Both the position numbers and the translations under genes were made by a program. A stretch of 64,000 nucleotides of DNA, from NCBI RefSeq assembly GCF_900099645.1, contig NZ_FMTL01000003.1:481020-545019 (forward strand), written 5' to 3'. The notes beneath the pieces were generated by a model. That model had not been told where the DNA came from and did not search any database. It saw only the letters and a program-made list of their open reading frames with translations. The DNA comes from Pseudomonas peli (GTDB taxonomy: Bacteria > Pseudomonadota > Gammaproteobacteria > Pseudomonadales > Pseudomonadaceae). Shown here piece after piece: positions 1 through 9,679 of the stretch; the stretch's first letter is position 1; every line of letters starts with the position of its first letter.

Positions 1-97
1 TAAACGGCGGAAATTTCTGCAGAAAGGCCATGGTGCCATGGATGTTCTGCAGCACCGCCGTTTTGCCGGCTTGGGCGATTGCATCTGCGCTGCTCAT
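1..97 (-). CDS. 5' end of a DUF294-type nucleotidyltransferase / cNMP-binding protein (partial)
   Basis: Only the first 32 codons are inside the window; the gene runs off the left edge on the minus strand. The reading begins MSSADAIAQAGKTAVLQN and continues to a FLQKFPPF segment. From memory, that resembles the start of Pseudomonas proteins with a cyclic-nucleotide-binding domain, CBS domains and a DUF294 putative nucleotidyltransferase domain. No domain is complete enough to confirm this. The ATG is the first in-frame start and the 155 bp after it hold only a terminator of the next gene, so this is the first gene of its own transcript. Confidence 0.45.
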   Translation of the reverse strand, partial: MSSADAIAQAGKTAVLQNIHGTMAFLQKFPPF

Positions 98-196
98 GGG
101 TGGCCTCACGGTTTGCTCTATGAGCATGATCGACTGGCGCTGTGGGGTAGGCCATTGGACGTAAGTCTAGGCGTTGGGTGCCCTGTGTAAGAGGCA

Positions 197-230
197 TAAA
201 AAAGCCCTTGGATTTTTCAATCCAAGGGCT
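197..230 (-). terminator. Rho-independent terminator of the porin / binding-protein set
   Basis: A perfect 12-bp stem (203-214 with 219-230) with a 4-nt loop is followed, on the minus strand, by a run of six T. It lies 21 bp beyond the stop of the 252-656 gene and ends the minus-strand transcript. Confidence 0.85.
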
Positions 231-251
231 CTGATGACGATGCTGCAATGA

Positions 252-656
252 TTAAGGCAGGGTAAAGAGAACCTTCACACTGTCATTCACTGCGGCGGCA
301 TCTACATAGCCAATCGCATCGGCTTCAGCGGCCACCTTGGCGATGACATCAGCGTCGCCGCCAACGCTTGGTAGCGGTTGGCCCTTGCCGGTGAAAACGA
401 GTCCAGACCAGTATGATTTGAGCTGTGATTCACTCTTGTTGGTCACTGCACTGTAGAACTTGTCCTTGGTTGCAGACCAATCCTTGTGGTCAACGCCTTT
501 CATGGATTTGTCTTTGCCCAGAAAGATGTTGCTGACGTCTGCCTGGCTTGGAGCCTTGGCCGCGCCCGGATTAACGATTACTGCGACTTCGGCCTGAGCC
601 AGCGCGCTAACGCTGAGGCACACGGCGACGCAGAGCGTTTGAATGGAATGCTTCAT
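252..656 (-). CDS. Small periplasmic PstS-like (phosphate-binding superfamily) protein
   Basis: This 134-residue protein has an N-terminal signal peptide ending about ALAQA. The mature part (VAVIVNPGAAK, then a DVSNIFLGK segment, and AIGYVDAAAV near the end) resembles one lobe of phosphate ABC-transporter substrate-binding proteins. It is far shorter than a full PstS (about 320 residues), so ligand binding by itself is uncertain. The ATG at 656 is preferred over the TTG at 659 because AGGAG lies 7 nt upstream. It follows the porin gene by 11 bp and is probably cotranscribed with it, which suggests a shared envelope role. The exact substrate cannot be read from sequence. Confidence 0.7.
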   Translation of the reverse strand: MKHSIQTLCVAVCLSVSALAQAEVAVIVNPGAAKAPSQADVSNIFLGKDKSMKGVDHKDWSATKDKFYSAVTNKSESQLKSYWSGLVFTGKGQPLPSVGGDADVIAKVAAEADAIGYVDAAAVNDSVKVLFTLP

Positions 657-667
657 CAATGCTCTCC

Positions 668-1843
668 TCAGAATACGAAGTCGACGCCGACGCTGATGAT
701 GTCACCGTCAAAGTTGCGGGCTGGGCTGCCTGCTACCCCTGCGGGAACATTCAGACTTGGGATGCCGTTTTGATTAATGTTGTTTTCGAACGCTTCTTGA
801 GGTGTACGGACAAATACACCGTCGTAACCGCCTGAAGTATCCACGCGTTTGAATTCGCTTTTCAAAACTACGTTAGGCAGTAGGTTGTAGTTCAGACCCA
901 GAGTCCAAGAGTTTTGCCGCCCAGCATCGTCATCCAGTTGTGCGTAGGTAACATGAGTCAGGAATTCGCCAAAGCGGCGCCCCCCCATGAGGTAGAAGGC
1001 GTCGACACTGCCTGAACCGTCTGCCTCAATAACGCGTGAGGTCCATTCGTTACTGGTTAGCCAGGTACCGTTGTCGTATTGGTAACCTAGAGACGTGAAT
1101 TTTCCTTTCTGTTTGTCCAAGCTTTGAAACGATACGGCTCTAGGTGCTCCACCCAGTAATACGGTGTCTTCAATTTCAGTTGAGATATCGGCTTCTACAT
1201 AACCCACGCGCAGCGTGCCGAAGTCATTGGTGGCCAGGCTGATATTGGCGCCAAAGACTTTCTCGTAGTCGATGTCATGCATGCCATCAAAGGCGAAGAT
1301 GTCGCGATTCTTCGCCTGACCACCGGCGACCTGGAAGGCCATTGAACCGAAGGAAAGTGGCAGGTTGTAAACCGCGTCCAGACCCTCGTAGTTGGACAGT
1401 TGGACCTGGCTGTACACTTCATCAGGCAGGCGCAGCCATGGGTAGCTGAAGCCCACATCGATACTTTCCGAATACATGTATACCGGGGTGCGTAGGCGAC
1501 CGACACGCAGCATCAGATTGTCATTGGCCTGCCAGGAGAAGTACGCCCACTCTACATTGGCTTTCCATTCATCCTGTGCTGGCTTGGCGGTCAGTTGCAG
1601 TGTTGCGCCAATGCTGTCGGTGATGCCGTAATTGACTTGCGCACCAAACTTGGACAGCTGATCGCCGCGCCAGGAGTCCGTAGTCTGGCCGGTGATGCCG
1701 TAACTGCGGCCATCATCCTCGCCACCAAGGTGGGTGATGCCGACCGTGCCAAAGGTATTGAAGCGGTGTTCGCCCTGCTCCAGCGCGAAGGCTGGGGCAG
1801 CGGCCAGGCAGATGGCCAAGGGAAGCAGGCGGACTTTAAACAT
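668..1843 (-). CDS. Outer-membrane porin-like beta-barrel protein
   Basis: The protein has 391 residues with a signal peptide (MFKVRLLPLAICLAAAPAFA). It is followed by alternating amphipathic strands rich in Gly, Tyr and Asn and ends in VGVDFVF. A C-terminal Phe is the signature recognised by the barrel-assembly machinery. Length and texture fit a general porin of Pseudomonas. The start has AGGAG 9 nt upstream. It sits between a chemoreceptor gene (23-bp gap) and the small binding protein (11-bp gap), all on the minus strand, suggesting one operon. The transported solute is unknown. Confidence 0.75.
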   Translation of the reverse strand: MFKVRLLPLAICLAAAPAFALEQGEHRFNTFGTVGITHLGGEDDGRSYGITGQTTDSWRGDQLSKFGAQVNYGITDSIGATLQLTAKPAQDEWKANVEWAYFSWQANDNLMLRVGRLRTPVYMYSESIDVGFSYPWLRLPDEVYSQVQLSNYEGLDAVYNLPLSFGSMAFQVAGGQAKNRDIFAFDGMHDIDYEKVFGANISLATNDFGTLRVGYVEADISTEIEDTVLLGGAPRAVSFQSLDKQKGKFTSLGYQYDNGTWLTSNEWTSRVIEADGSGSVDAFYLMGGRRFGEFLTHVTYAQLDDDAGRQNSWTLGLNYNLLPNVVLKSEFKRVDTSGGYDGVFVRTPQEAFENNINQNGIPSLNVPAGVAGSPARNFDGDIISVGVDFVF

Positions 1844-1866
1844 GCAGTGATGCTCCTGTGTTCAGG

Positions 1867-3486
1867 TTAAACGCGGAATTGGGCTGTCGCCGCGCGCAGA
1901 TGATCCCCTGTGCTGACCAACTGCTCGCCGAGACGAGCCGTTGCTTCTGCACCTTGAGCGGTTGCTTGTGCGTCCTGCTGCAACACTTGTGTGTCTTGCT
2001 GGATGGAACTGGAAAGACCGATTTGTTCCTGGGTGAACTGTGCAATACCGGCATTCAGCTGGTTGATATGGCCGACAGCGCCGGCAATCGCTTCGAGTAT
2101 CTGGGTGGCCTGTACGGAGCGCTCGATGCTCGCCTGAGCTTTCTCACCATTGGCGGTCATCACGCTGAGCACGCCGTTGGCGCTGTTCTGCAGGCGCAGG
2201 ATGATGTTCTGGATTTCGGCGGTGGAGGCGGCGGTTTTCGAGGCCAGGTTGCGCACTTCATCGGCCACTACGGCAAAACCACGGCCCTGCTCGCCGGCAC
2301 GTGCGGCCTCGATGGCGGCGTTGAGTGCCAGCAGGTTGGTTTGTTCGGCAATGCTGCGAATCACGGTCAGCACTGAGCCCACTTGCTGGGTTTCCTCTTC
2401 CAGCTGCTGCATGGCACTGACCGCGCCCATTACGCTGCTGCCCAGGTCGCTGATACTGCTCGACAGGCTGCCGATGTTCTTGCGCGCCTGGTCAGCCTGC
2501 TGCGAGGCCGCCCCCGCTTCTTCGGAGGCCTGTTGCGAGCGATGGGCGACCTCCTGGATGCTGTTGGTCATCGTCAGAATGTCACGGCTGATCGAGTCGG
2601 TATGGCCTTGCTGCGAACGTGAGTTTTCCTTGGAGTCTTGAGTCAGCCGGTACAGTTCCTGGGACATGCCGGCGAGCGGGCTGGCAGCTTCGATGATCTG
2701 GCGGATGGTGCCTTGCAGCTTGTCGATAAAGCTGTTGAACAGCTGAATCATTTCACCGATTTCATCATTGGAGTCGACATTCACTCGGCGAGTCAGGTCG
2801 CCATCACCCCGGGCGATTGCCTGTAGTGAGGTGATCACGCCACGCACGTTGGTCATGGTGCCGCGAATTACCAGCACTGAAGCAATGCTGATTAGCAGTA
2901 CCAGAATGGCTGACAGAGCAAAGCCCACGCGGGTGGTGGTGGCGTTGTCCGTGCGGGTTTGCGCCAGGGTTTCCTGAAAGTCTTCATATGCATGGGTACG
3001 GAACGCATTGCCGAGTTTTTGCGCTTCACCCAAGTCACTGGCCATGCGGCCCAGGTTGGGCGCCAGGTCTTCAAAGCTGGCGCTGCCTTTAATCAGCTGC
3101 TCCGAAGCGGGCAGGGCGTTGTCCGCGTAACGCTGTATGGCGCTCCGCCAGGCGTCCAGTTCCTGGCGGCGGTCCGCTTGGGTGACCAGGGTCTGCAGTT
3201 CCTGCTGCATGTCCGCAATGTCAGTCAGGACTTTGCGCGCTTCATCGAGGGTTTCCAGCTCTCCGGCGGCGACTGCGCTATTAAGCAGGCCCGGTAAACG
3301 TGAGTACTGGAAGATCACCGCATCGGCCTTCTCCAGGGTAGGGAAGCTATTGGTTTCCAGGGTGACCAGGCGCACATCGTTGTTTGCCAGTTGTAGCGAG
3401 GTGTAGCCCACGAACAGCAGCAGACCCAGCAAGGCAATGGCGGGCAGCAGTAAGAACTTTAGTGTCAGCGAGAGATTTTTCAACAT
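1867..3486 (-). CDS. Methyl-accepting chemotaxis protein
   Basis: The 539-residue protein has a transmembrane segment at about 10-30, a helical periplasmic domain (about 31-185), a second membrane helix (about 186-206), a HAMP linker and a long coiled-coil signalling domain. The conserved hairpin tip, [20 protein letters not shown] followed by [15 protein letters not shown], is near residue 390 and contacts CheA/CheW. The sensor domain is a four-helix type and gives no ligand. I take the ATG at 3486 rather than the upstream in-frame TTG at 3501. It is the first gene of the minus-strand set with the porin and binding protein, so it may report on the same nutrient. Confidence 0.9.
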   Translation of the reverse strand: MLKNLSLTLKFLLLPAIALLGLLLFVGYTSLQLANNDVRLVTLETNSFPTLEKADAVIFQYSRLPGLLNSAVAAGELETLDEARKVLTDIADMQQELQTLVTQADRRQELDAWRSAIQRYADNALPASEQLIKGSASFEDLAPNLGRMASDLGEAQKLGNAFRTHAYEDFQETLAQTRTDNATTTRVGFALSAILVLLISIASVLVIRGTMTNVRGVITSLQAIARGDGDLTRRVNVDSNDEIGEMIQLFNSFIDKLQGTIRQIIEAASPLAGMSQELYRLTQDSKENSRSQQGHTDSISRDILTMTNSIQEVAHRSQQASEEAGAASQQADQARKNIGSLSSSISDLGSSVMGAVSAMQQLEEETQQVGSVLTVIRSIAEQTNLLALNAAIEAARAGEQGRGFAVVADEVRNLASKTAASTAEIQNIILRLQNSANGVLSVMTANGEKAQASIERSVQATQILEAIAGAVGHINQLNAGIAQFTQEQIGLSSSIQQDTQVLQQDAQATAQGAEATARLGEQLVSTGDHLRAATAQFRV

Positions 3487-3716
3487 GGCAGATGTACCCA
3501 AAGAGGGGCGCGGAGTATACCGAGTTCACATAGTGGCGTAATGCCGCTTTTCGGTCATTTTTTAGTCATATTCCGTTATGGCTATATTATGGTTTCGGCT
3601 GGCATGCCTATTCCTATAGCCAATAAAGTGAGTATCTGCTTGAAATTGTCGAACAAAAGCGAGGCCGCCAGCCTGATGCAAGTCACTGTGCCTGTGCTTT
3701 GCTGGCGGCCAATAAT

Positions 3717-3745
3717 AAAAAACCGCCCTGAAGGGCGGTTTTTTA
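3717..3745 (-). terminator. Terminator of glcB, usable in both directions
   Basis: A GC-rich 9-bp stem (AACCGCCCT with AGGGCGGTT) is flanked by A-runs on one side and T-runs on the other. It lies directly beyond the glcB stop on the minus strand. The remainder of 3487-3716 holds the chemoreceptor upstream region; I see no other gene in it. Confidence 0.85.
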
Positions 3746-3763
3746 TGTGGCTACAGCTGCGGA

Positions 3764-5941
3764 TTACAGGCCGTTGGCGGCTTTGAACTCGCGGCGGCGG
3801 CGGTGCAGGACCGGCTCGGTGTAGCCGTTCGGCTGCTTGGCGCCTTCGACCACCAGTTCCAGGGCGGCCTGGAAGGCGATGTTGCTGTCGAAGTTCGGTG
3901 CCAGCGGACGGTACAGCGGATCAGCTGCGTTCTGACGGTCAACCACCGGTGCCATGCGCTTGAGGCTGGCAACGATCTGCTCTTCAGTGGCGATGCCATG
4001 ACGCAGCCAGTTGGCCAGCAGCTGGCTGGAGATGCGCAGGGTAGCGCGGTCTTCCATCAGGCCGACGTCATTGATATCCGGCACCTTGGAGCAGCCGACG
4101 CCCTGGTCGATCCAGCGCACTACATAACCAAGGATGCCCTGGGAGTTGTTGTCCAGTTCGTTCTGGATCTCGTCAGCCGACCAGTTGGTGTCCTTGGCCA
4201 GCGGGATGCTCAGGATGTCGTCGATGGACGCGCGCTCACGCTTGGCCAGTTCGGCCTGACGGGCGAACACGTCGACCTTGTGGTAGTGCAGCGCGTGCAG
4301 CGCGGCGGCGGTCGGCGACGGCACCCAGGCGGTGTTGGCGCCGGCCAGTGGGTGAGCGATCTTCTGCTCAAGCATGCCGGCCATCAGGTCGGGCATGGCC
4401 CACATGCCTTTACCGATCTGCGCGCGACCTTGCAGGCCGGTGGCCAGGCCGATGTCGACGTTCCAGTTCTCGTAGGCGCTGATCCACTTCTCGGACTTCA
4501 TGGCGGCTTTACGCACCACGGCGCCAGCTTCCATGGAGGTGTGGATTTCGTCACCGGTGCGGTCGAGGAAGCCGGTGTTGATAAACACCACGCGCTCGCT
4601 GGCAGCCTTGATACAGGCTTTCAGGTTGACGGTGGTGCGGCGCTCTTCGTCCATGATGCCGACTTTCAGGGTGTTGCGAGTCAGGCCAAGGACATCTTCA
4701 ACGCGACCGAAGATTTCGGTGGTGAAGGCCACTTCTTCCGGACCGTGCATCTTCGGCTTAACGATGTAGACCGAACCGGTGCGGGTGTTCTTGCGGCTGG
4801 TGTTGCCATTCAGGTTGTGGATGGCAATCAGGCTGGTGAACAGCGCGTCCTGGATGCCTTCCGGGATTTCGTTGCCTTGGGCATCGAGAATCGCCGGGTT
4901 GGTCATCAGGTGGCCGACGTTACGCACAAACAGCAGGCTGCGACCATGCAGGGTCAGTTCGCTACCGTCAGTCTTGGTGTAGACGCGATCCGGGTTCATG
5001 GTGCGGGTGAAGGTCTGGCCGCCTTTGACCACTTCTTCCGCCAGGTCGCCCTTCATCAGGCCGAGCCAGTTCTTGTAGATCACCACTTTGTCGTCGGCAT
5101 CGACGGCCGCTACGGAATCTTCGCAGTCCATGATGGTGGTCAGCGCAGCTTCCATCAGCACGTCTTTAACGCCGGCAGCATCGGTCTGGCCGACCGGGGT
5201 GTTGGCGTCGATCTGGATTTCGAAATGCAGGCCGTTGTGCTTGAGCAGTACGGCGATAGGCGCATCGCTAGCGCCCTGGAAACCAACCAGTTGCGCGTCG
5301 TCACGCAGGCCGCTGTTGCTGCCGCCTTTGAGGCTGACAACCAGCTTGCCGGCTTCGATTCGGTAACCGGTGGAGTCGACATGGGAGCCAGCAGCCAGCG
5401 GCGCGGCTTCGTCGAGGAAGGCGCGGGCGAAGGCGATGACCTTGTCACCACGAACCTTGTTGTAGCCACGGCCTTTCTCGGCGCCGCCTTCTTCGCTGAT
5501 CACGTCGGTGCCGTATAGGGCGTCGTACAGCGAACCCCAGCGGGCGTTGGAAGCGTTGAGGGCGAAACGCGCGTTCATCACCGGCACTACCAGCTGCGGG
5601 CCGGCCAGACGGGCGATTTCTTCGTCGACGTTCTGCGTGGTGGCCTGGAAGTCAGCCGGCTCTGGCAGCAGGTAACCGATTTCCTCAAGGAAGGCTTTGT
5701 AGGCAGCGGCGTCATGGGCCTGGCCTGCGCGGGCCTGGTGCCAGCCGTCGATCTGCGCCTGAATCGCATCGCGTTTGGCGAGCAGCGCACGGTTTTTCGG
5801 GGCCAGGTCATTGATGACCGCTTCGGCACCCGCCCAGAACTTGTCGGCAGCGATGCCGGTACCGGGGATGGCTTCGTTATTCACGAAGTCGAACAGCACT
5901 TTGGCAACCTGCAGGCTGCCTACTTGAACGCGTTCAGTCAT
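3764..5941 (-). CDS. glcB: Malate synthase G
   Basis: The 725-residue cytoplasmic enzyme condenses glyoxylate and acetyl-CoA to malate in the glyoxylate shunt. Length and sequence match the large monomeric G isoform throughout. Recognisable segments include [18 protein letters not shown] (R at about 387), the [12 protein letters not shown] segment (about 510) and [20 protein letters not shown] (about 540). I choose [17 protein letters not shown] as the start, four codons inside the longest frame, because this N-terminus is typical of Pseudomonas GlcB. It is a single-gene unit between a terminator and a 298-bp upstream region, as usual for this genus, where it serves growth on acetate and fatty acids. 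Confidence 0.97.
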   Translation of the reverse strand: MTERVQVGSLQVAKVLFDFVNNEAIPGTGIAADKFWAGAEAVINDLAPKNRALLAKRDAIQAQIDGWHQARAGQAHDAAAYKAFLEEIGYLLPEPADFQATTQNVDEEIARLAGPQLVVPVMNARFALNASNARWGSLYDALYGTDVISEEGGAEKGRGYNKVRGDKVIAFARAFLDEAAPLAAGSHVDSTGYRIEAGKLVVSLKGGSNSGLRDDAQLVGFQGASDAPIAVLLKHNGLHFEIQIDANTPVGQTDAAGVKDVLMEAALTTIMDCEDSVAAVDADDKVVIYKNWLGLMKGDLAEEVVKGGQTFTRTMNPDRVYTKTDGSELTLHGRSLLFVRNVGHLMTNPAILDAQGNEIPEGIQDALFTSLIAIHNLNGNTSRKNTRTGSVYIVKPKMHGPEEVAFTTEIFGRVEDVLGLTRNTLKVGIMDEERRTTVNLKACIKAASERVVFINTGFLDRTGDEIHTSMEAGAVVRKAAMKSEKWISAYENWNVDIGLATGLQGRAQIGKGMWAMPDLMAGMLEQKIAHPLAGANTAWVPSPTAAALHALHYHKVDVFARQAELAKRERASIDDILSIPLAKDTNWSADEIQNELDNNSQGILGYVVRWIDQGVGCSKVPDINDVGLMEDRATLRISSQLLANWLRHGIATEEQIVASLKRMAPVVDRQNAADPLYRPLAPNFDSNIAFQAALELVVEGAKQPNGYTEPVLHRRRREFKAANGL

Positions 5942-6239
5942 CACTTGCCTCACTCTGCTCAGCTCTACTCAATAGCCGCGTCGGACATGGGAAATACGTC
6001 ATGTAGTCCGAGGCGCGGCATACTACATCAAGATCCGGGGAAAATCAGTGGGTGCGCGTCGCTCTGCGACCAAGAAGTGCTTTGCAGTCACTGTGTGTGG
6101 CTTATTGTCGCGGTTAACTCTCAATATTGTTTCATAAAATATAAAAAACAGTACACAGTTTATTGCGCGTGTTTATCGATCTACTGCTACAGGCGCGCCT
6201 GCCTATACTGCTGCTCCACCGTTCTGGAGAGTGATCACC

Positions 6240-6686
6240 ATGCATATACAGGCAGCCACTGCCGCAGATCTGGACGAACTGGCCGAGCTGTTTGGCGCGT
6301 ATCTGCGCTTTTATGAGGTGGCCAAACCTCAGTCGCAGGTGCGGGATTTTCTCGCCGCGCGCCTGCGCAACAACGATTCGGTCATTCTGCTGGCCCGTGA
6401 TGCGCAAGGTGCGGCGCAAGGCTTCGTCCAGCTCTATGCCTTTTTCTCTTCGCTGGCGCTGCAGCCAGCCTGGCTACTGAGTGACCTTTACGTCAGTGAG
6501 CAGGTGCGCCGCCAGGGTGTTGGCGAAGCGCTGATGAATGCCGCTCGCGCCCATGCCGAGGCCACAGGCTCATGCGGTTTGCAGTTGGAGACGGCAAAGA
6601 GCAATCTGCCAGGACAAGCCCTCTACGAACGCCTGGGTTATGTGCGTGATGAGGTGTTTTTTACCTATTGGCTGGCGCTCAAATAA
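6240..6686 (+). CDS. GNAT-family N-acetyltransferase
   Basis: The 148-residue protein has the GNAT fold. The acetyl-CoA pyrophosphate-binding segment VSEQVRRQGVGEALM (R/Q-x-x-G-x-G/A pattern) is near residue 85, preceded by a beta strand (WLLSDLYV) and followed by the LQLETAKSNLPGQALYERLGY segment typical of the C-terminal half. The ATG at 6240 is preferred over the GTG at 6231 because GGAG lies 10 nt upstream. The acceptor substrate is unknown. It lies 21 bp before the ACT-domain gene and is likely cotranscribed. Confidence 0.85.
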   Translation: MHIQAATAADLDELAELFGAYLRFYEVAKPQSQVRDFLAARLRNNDSVILLARDAQGAAQGFVQLYAFFSSLALQPAWLLSDLYVSEQVRRQGVGEALMNAARAHAEATGSCGLQLETAKSNLPGQALYERLGYVRDEVFFTYWLALK

Positions 6687-6707
6687 GCCTCGTATAAGGA
6701 GTTGTTC

Positions 6708-7226
6708 ATGGACCATCTGGTATTGACGGTTATTGCCCAGGATCAGCCGGGGCTGGTCGAGCGTATCGCCCAGTGCATCAGCGAGCACGGTGGTAACTGG
6801 CTGGAAAGCCGCATGTCGCGCATGGCCGGGCAGTTCGCCGGGATCCTGCGGGTGGATGTGCCGCTGGACGCGCATTCCGGCCTGGTCACAGCGCTGGAGG
6901 AATTGCAGGCCCATGGCATCCGTGTGCAGATCGCCGCAGGCGGCACCGAGCCGGTAACGGTTTGGCAGGCCATTCGCCTGGAGCTGGTGGGCAATGATCG
7001 TCCGGGCATCGTGCGCGATATCACCCGCCTGCTCAGCAGTCATGGGGTCAACCTGGAAAGCCTGAACACCGAAGTGGTGCCCGCGCCGATGAGCGGCGAG
7101 CTGCTCTTCCAGGCCCAGGCTGTGCTGGGCGTGCCGCAGAGCCTGAGCCTGGAGCAGTTGCAGACGCACCTGGAAACCCTGGCTGATGATCTGATGGTGG
7201 AACTGAAGCTGCAGGTTGAAGACTAG
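6708..7226 (+). CDS. ACT-domain protein, GcvR-like regulator
   Basis: The 172-residue protein has two tandem ACT domains. The first (about 1-80) begins HLVLTVIAQDQPGLVERIA, and the second (about 88-165) contains ELVGNDRPGIVRDITRLL. This is the architecture of the glycine-cleavage repressor GcvR and relatives, which bind amino acids and act through partner proteins, not DNA. The frame extends to a TTG at 6702, but AAGGAG at 6696-6701 places the start at the ATG at 6708. Its TAG stop lies inside the left arm of the miniature repeat element at 7223-7365. Confidence 0.85.
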   Translation: MDHLVLTVIAQDQPGLVERIAQCISEHGGNWLESRMSRMAGQFAGILRVDVPLDAHSGLVTALEELQAHGIRVQIAAGGTEPVTVWQAIRLELVGNDRPGIVRDITRLLSSHGVNLESLNTEVVPAPMSGELLFQAQAVLGVPQSLSLEQLQTHLETLADDLMVELKLQVED

Positions 7227-7365
7227 CAGGCCGTTGAAACTACCTGCGTTGGCAATCCGGCGTTAAAAACAGGCTCGGAATGCTCATTTGCACCAGCAAA
7301 CTCCGCTTCCTCGCCTGTTTTTGCCTTGTCTTGCCTGCCTCGCCCACGTTTCAACAGCCAGCTAG
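7223..7365. repeat. Miniature inverted-repeat element, copy 1
   Basis: The element is bounded by 18-bp inverted arms (7223-7240 and 7348-7365, 16 of 18 matching). It contains an internal imperfect hairpin of 58 nt (7265-7322) that opens with AAAAACAGGC and closes with the complement GCCTGTTTTT; the loop is ACCA. A second copy of the core lies at 9721-9777. No transposase is encoded. The left arm supplies the stop codon of the preceding ACT-domain gene. Confidence 0.75.
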
Positions 7366-7416
7366 AGCCGCTGTTTATCCACGATCCATGTGGATAACTC
7401 TGTGCGTAGCATGAGG

Positions 7417-7452
7417 AGCCCCGGAGCACTGCCTAGTGCCCCGGGGCTTTTT
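7417..7452 (+). terminator. Rho-independent terminator of the GNAT / ACT-domain unit
   Basis: An AGCCCCGG / CCGGGGCT stem, extended inward by GCACT / AGTGC, is followed by TTTTT. It terminates the plus-strand pair upstream. Confidence 0.8.
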
Positions 7453-7481
7453 GCTAAGTGCTTATTTTTTAAGCACTTAGC
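7453..7481. terminator. Perfect 11-bp hairpin adjoining the terminator
   Basis: GCTAAGTGCTT and AAGCACTTAGC are exact complements around a 7-nt ATTTTTT loop. The hairpin abuts the preceding terminator. It may serve rarD coming from the other side, but neither flank has a clear T-run. Confidence 0.45.
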
Positions 7482-7581
7482 AACTGGTTGTGCACAAAGG
7501 CCGGGGATGCTTCTGTGGATAAGCCGGGGGCAACTGGCTGCAGACCAGCGGCCTCGGGCGTTACAGGGTGCTGGTTGTTTT

Positions 7582-8475
7582 TTAGTCAGCCTGGCGTTTG
7601 CGCAGGCTCAGCCAGGCATCCACGCTGTAGATCGCCAGCCCCGTCCATATGCAGATAAACGCCAGCAGTTTGCTTGGGTCGAAATGTTCCCCGAACAGGA
7701 AGATCGCCTGCAGCAGCACTAGGGTTGGCGCCAGGTACTGCAGAAAGCCCAGGGTGGTGTAGGGCAGATGGCGGGCGGCGGCGTTGAAACACACCAGCGG
7801 CACCAAGGTGATCGGTCCGGCGGCGATCAGCCAGAGGGCTTCCGGGGTGCTCCAGAAATCGGCCTGGGTGCTCATCGCTACTGGGTGCATCAGCAGCCAG
7901 CCCAGTGCTAGTGGTAGCAGCAGCCAGGTTTCCACGACCAGGCCGGGCAGGGCAGCCACCGGCGCCTGCTTGCGAATCAGCCCGTAGAAACCGAAGGTCA
8001 GCGCCAGCACCAGGGATACCCAGGGAATGCTGCCGACCTGCCACAACTGTTGCAGCACACCCAGCGCGGCCAGGGCCACGGCCAGCCACTGCAGGCGACG
8101 CAGACGCTCGCCGAGAATCAGCATGCCCAGCAGCACGTTGACCAGCGGGTTGATGTAGTAGCCCAGGCTGGCTTCGAGCATGCGCTCGTTATTTACCGCC
8201 CACACATACACCAGCCAGTTGCTGGCGATCAGCACACCGCTCAAGGCCAGTACGGCAAAGCGTTTGGGATTATTGAGCAGCTCGCGCAGCCAACCGGGGT
8301 GCTTCCACACCAGCAGCAACAGCGCGCCGAACAGCGCGGACCAGAGTGCGCGATGGACGATGATTTCCAGCGCAGGCACGCTCTGGATAGCTTTGAAATA
8401 GAGCGGGAACAGGCCCCAGATGATGTAGGCGGTCAGGCCGAGAATATACCCGCGGCGCGGGTTGGCGGTGGCCAT
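7582..8475 (-). CDS. rarD: RarD-type EamA-family inner-membrane transporter
   Basis: The 297-residue polytopic protein has about ten hydrophobic helices in two EamA repeats. It opens GYILGLTAYIIWGLFPLYFK, the RarD hallmark, and has LGYYINPLVNVLLGMLILGERL around residue 100. The family was named for a link to chloramphenicol sensitivity, but the real substrate is unclear. AAGGA lies 6-7 nt before the start. It stands alone on the minus strand. Confidence 0.92.
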   Translation of the reverse strand: MATANPRRGYILGLTAYIIWGLFPLYFKAIQSVPALEIIVHRALWSALFGALLLLVWKHPGWLRELLNNPKRFAVLALSGVLIASNWLVYVWAVNNERMLEASLGYYINPLVNVLLGMLILGERLRRLQWLAVALAALGVLQQLWQVGSIPWVSLVLALTFGFYGLIRKQAPVAALPGLVVETWLLLPLALGWLLMHPVAMSTQADFWSTPEALWLIAAGPITLVPLVCFNAAARHLPYTTLGFLQYLAPTLVLLQAIFLFGEHFDPSKLLAFICIWTGLAIYSVDAWLSLRKRQAD

Positions 8476-8665
8476 GCAGGGTCCTTGCTTAGGCTGCTAA
8501 CGAGAGGCTTGCGATTCTAGTCGGCGCGGCGAGGGCTTGTCTGGATGGCCAGGATTTTCTTCGGCGCCCTAGGCCACTTGGCTGTAACAAAGACGTTACG
8601 GCGACAGGGCTAACTGTAGTGGTCAGCACCGTAGCCCGGACTGCATCCAGGCTATGCGCTTGGCA

Positions 8666-9640
8666 TCAAAACAGCTTTAGCGGCTCTTCATCCAACGCCG
8701 ACAGCTGCTCACGCAGGATCAGGATCTGATCGCCCCAGTAACGCTCGCTGCCAAACCAGGGGAAGCTCATGGGGAAGGCCGGGTCGTCCCAGCGGCGTGC
8801 CAGCCAGGCGCTGTAATGCATCAGGCGCAGGGTGCGCAGGCCTTCGATCAGCGGCAGCTCGCGCGGGTTGAAATCGTGAAACTCCTGATAGCCGTCCATC
8901 AGCTCCGACAGCTGGCCGAGGCGCTCGTGGCGGTCGCCAGCCAGCATCATCCACAAATCCTGCACTGCGGGGCCCATACGGCAGTCGTCGAGGTCGACCA
9001 TATGGAAGGTCTCGTCGCGGCACAGCAGATTGCCCGGGTGGCAGTCGCCATGCAGACGAATCGCCTGTACTGGGTGAGCGGCGAACAGCGTATCCAGGCG
9101 CTTGAGCAGATCCCGCGCCACCGATTCGTAGGCCGGCAGCAGGCTGCGTGGAATAAAGTTGCCATCGAGCAGGGTGGCCAGCGATGCATGGCCGAAGTTG
9201 CTCACCTGCAAGGCCTCACGGTGGGCAAACGGCTTGAGTGAGCCGACCGCATGCAGGCGGCCAAGCAGTTGGCCGAGGCGATACAGCTGGTCGAGGTTGC
9301 CAGGCTCCGGCGCCCGGCCGCCTCGGCGCGGAAACAGGGCGAAGCGAAAGCCCTGGTAACAGAACAGGGTTTCGCCGTCGCGCACCAGTGGCGCAACCAC
9401 CGGTACTTCGCATTCGGCCAGCTCGAAGGTGAAACTGTGCTCTTCGCGAATGGCTTCATCGGTCCAGCGGTCCGGACGGTAGAACTTGGCGATCAGCGGT
9501 GTCTCGTCCTCGATGCCCACCTGATAGACGCGATTTTCATAGCTGTTCAGCGCCAGTACGCGGGCGTCGCTGAGGTAGCCGATGCTCTCCACGGCATCCA
9601 GCACCAGGTCGGGTGTGAGTGCGGCAAATGGATGGGACAT
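8666..9640 (-). CDS. srkA: Stress-response kinase A (YihE/SrkA-type serine/threonine kinase)
   Basis: The 324-residue cytoplasmic protein has the aminoglycoside-phosphotransferase-like fold. The catalytic loop reads RLHGDCHPGNLL (about residue 200) and the metal-binding segment MVDLDDCRMGP (about 217). The N-terminus (PFAALTPDLVLDAVESIGYL, then ALNSYENRVYQVG) matches YihE proteins, which counter stress-induced death pathways in enterobacteria. I choose MSHPFAALTP as the start, 17 codons inside the longest frame. It is monocistronic, and repeat copy 2 lies just upstream. Confidence 0.93.
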   Translation of the reverse strand: MSHPFAALTPDLVLDAVESIGYLSDARVLALNSYENRVYQVGIEDETPLIAKFYRPDRWTDEAIREEHSFTFELAECEVPVVAPLVRDGETLFCYQGFRFALFPRRGGRAPEPGNLDQLYRLGQLLGRLHAVGSLKPFAHREALQVSNFGHASLATLLDGNFIPRSLLPAYESVARDLLKRLDTLFAAHPVQAIRLHGDCHPGNLLCRDETFHMVDLDDCRMGPAVQDLWMMLAGDRHERLGQLSELMDGYQEFHDFNPRELPLIEGLRTLRLMHYSAWLARRWDDPAFPMSFPWFGSERYWGDQILILREQLSALDEEPLKLF

Positions 9641-9679
9641 GGGTGACTCCAGCAGGTGGGCCGCAAAGTGTACCGCTTT

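Larger units (their letters stand above)
7375..7522. promoter_or_regulatory. Cluster of three DnaA-box-like sites
   Basis: TTATCCACG at 7375-7383 (8 of 9 to TTATCCACA) faces TGTGGATAA at 7389-7397 (perfect, reverse orientation), forming an 8-bp inverted repeat. A second perfect TGTGGATAA is at 7514-7522. They sit in the 355-bp intergenic region before rarD. Whether DnaA binds here is not known. Confidence 0.45.

Noticed and set aside
3541..3786. 81-residue plus-strand open frame between the chemoreceptor and glcB
   Set aside because: It runs through the bidirectional terminator and has no recognisable features.
3803..5518. 571-residue plus-strand open frame
   Set aside because: Antisense shadow of glcB with no family features.
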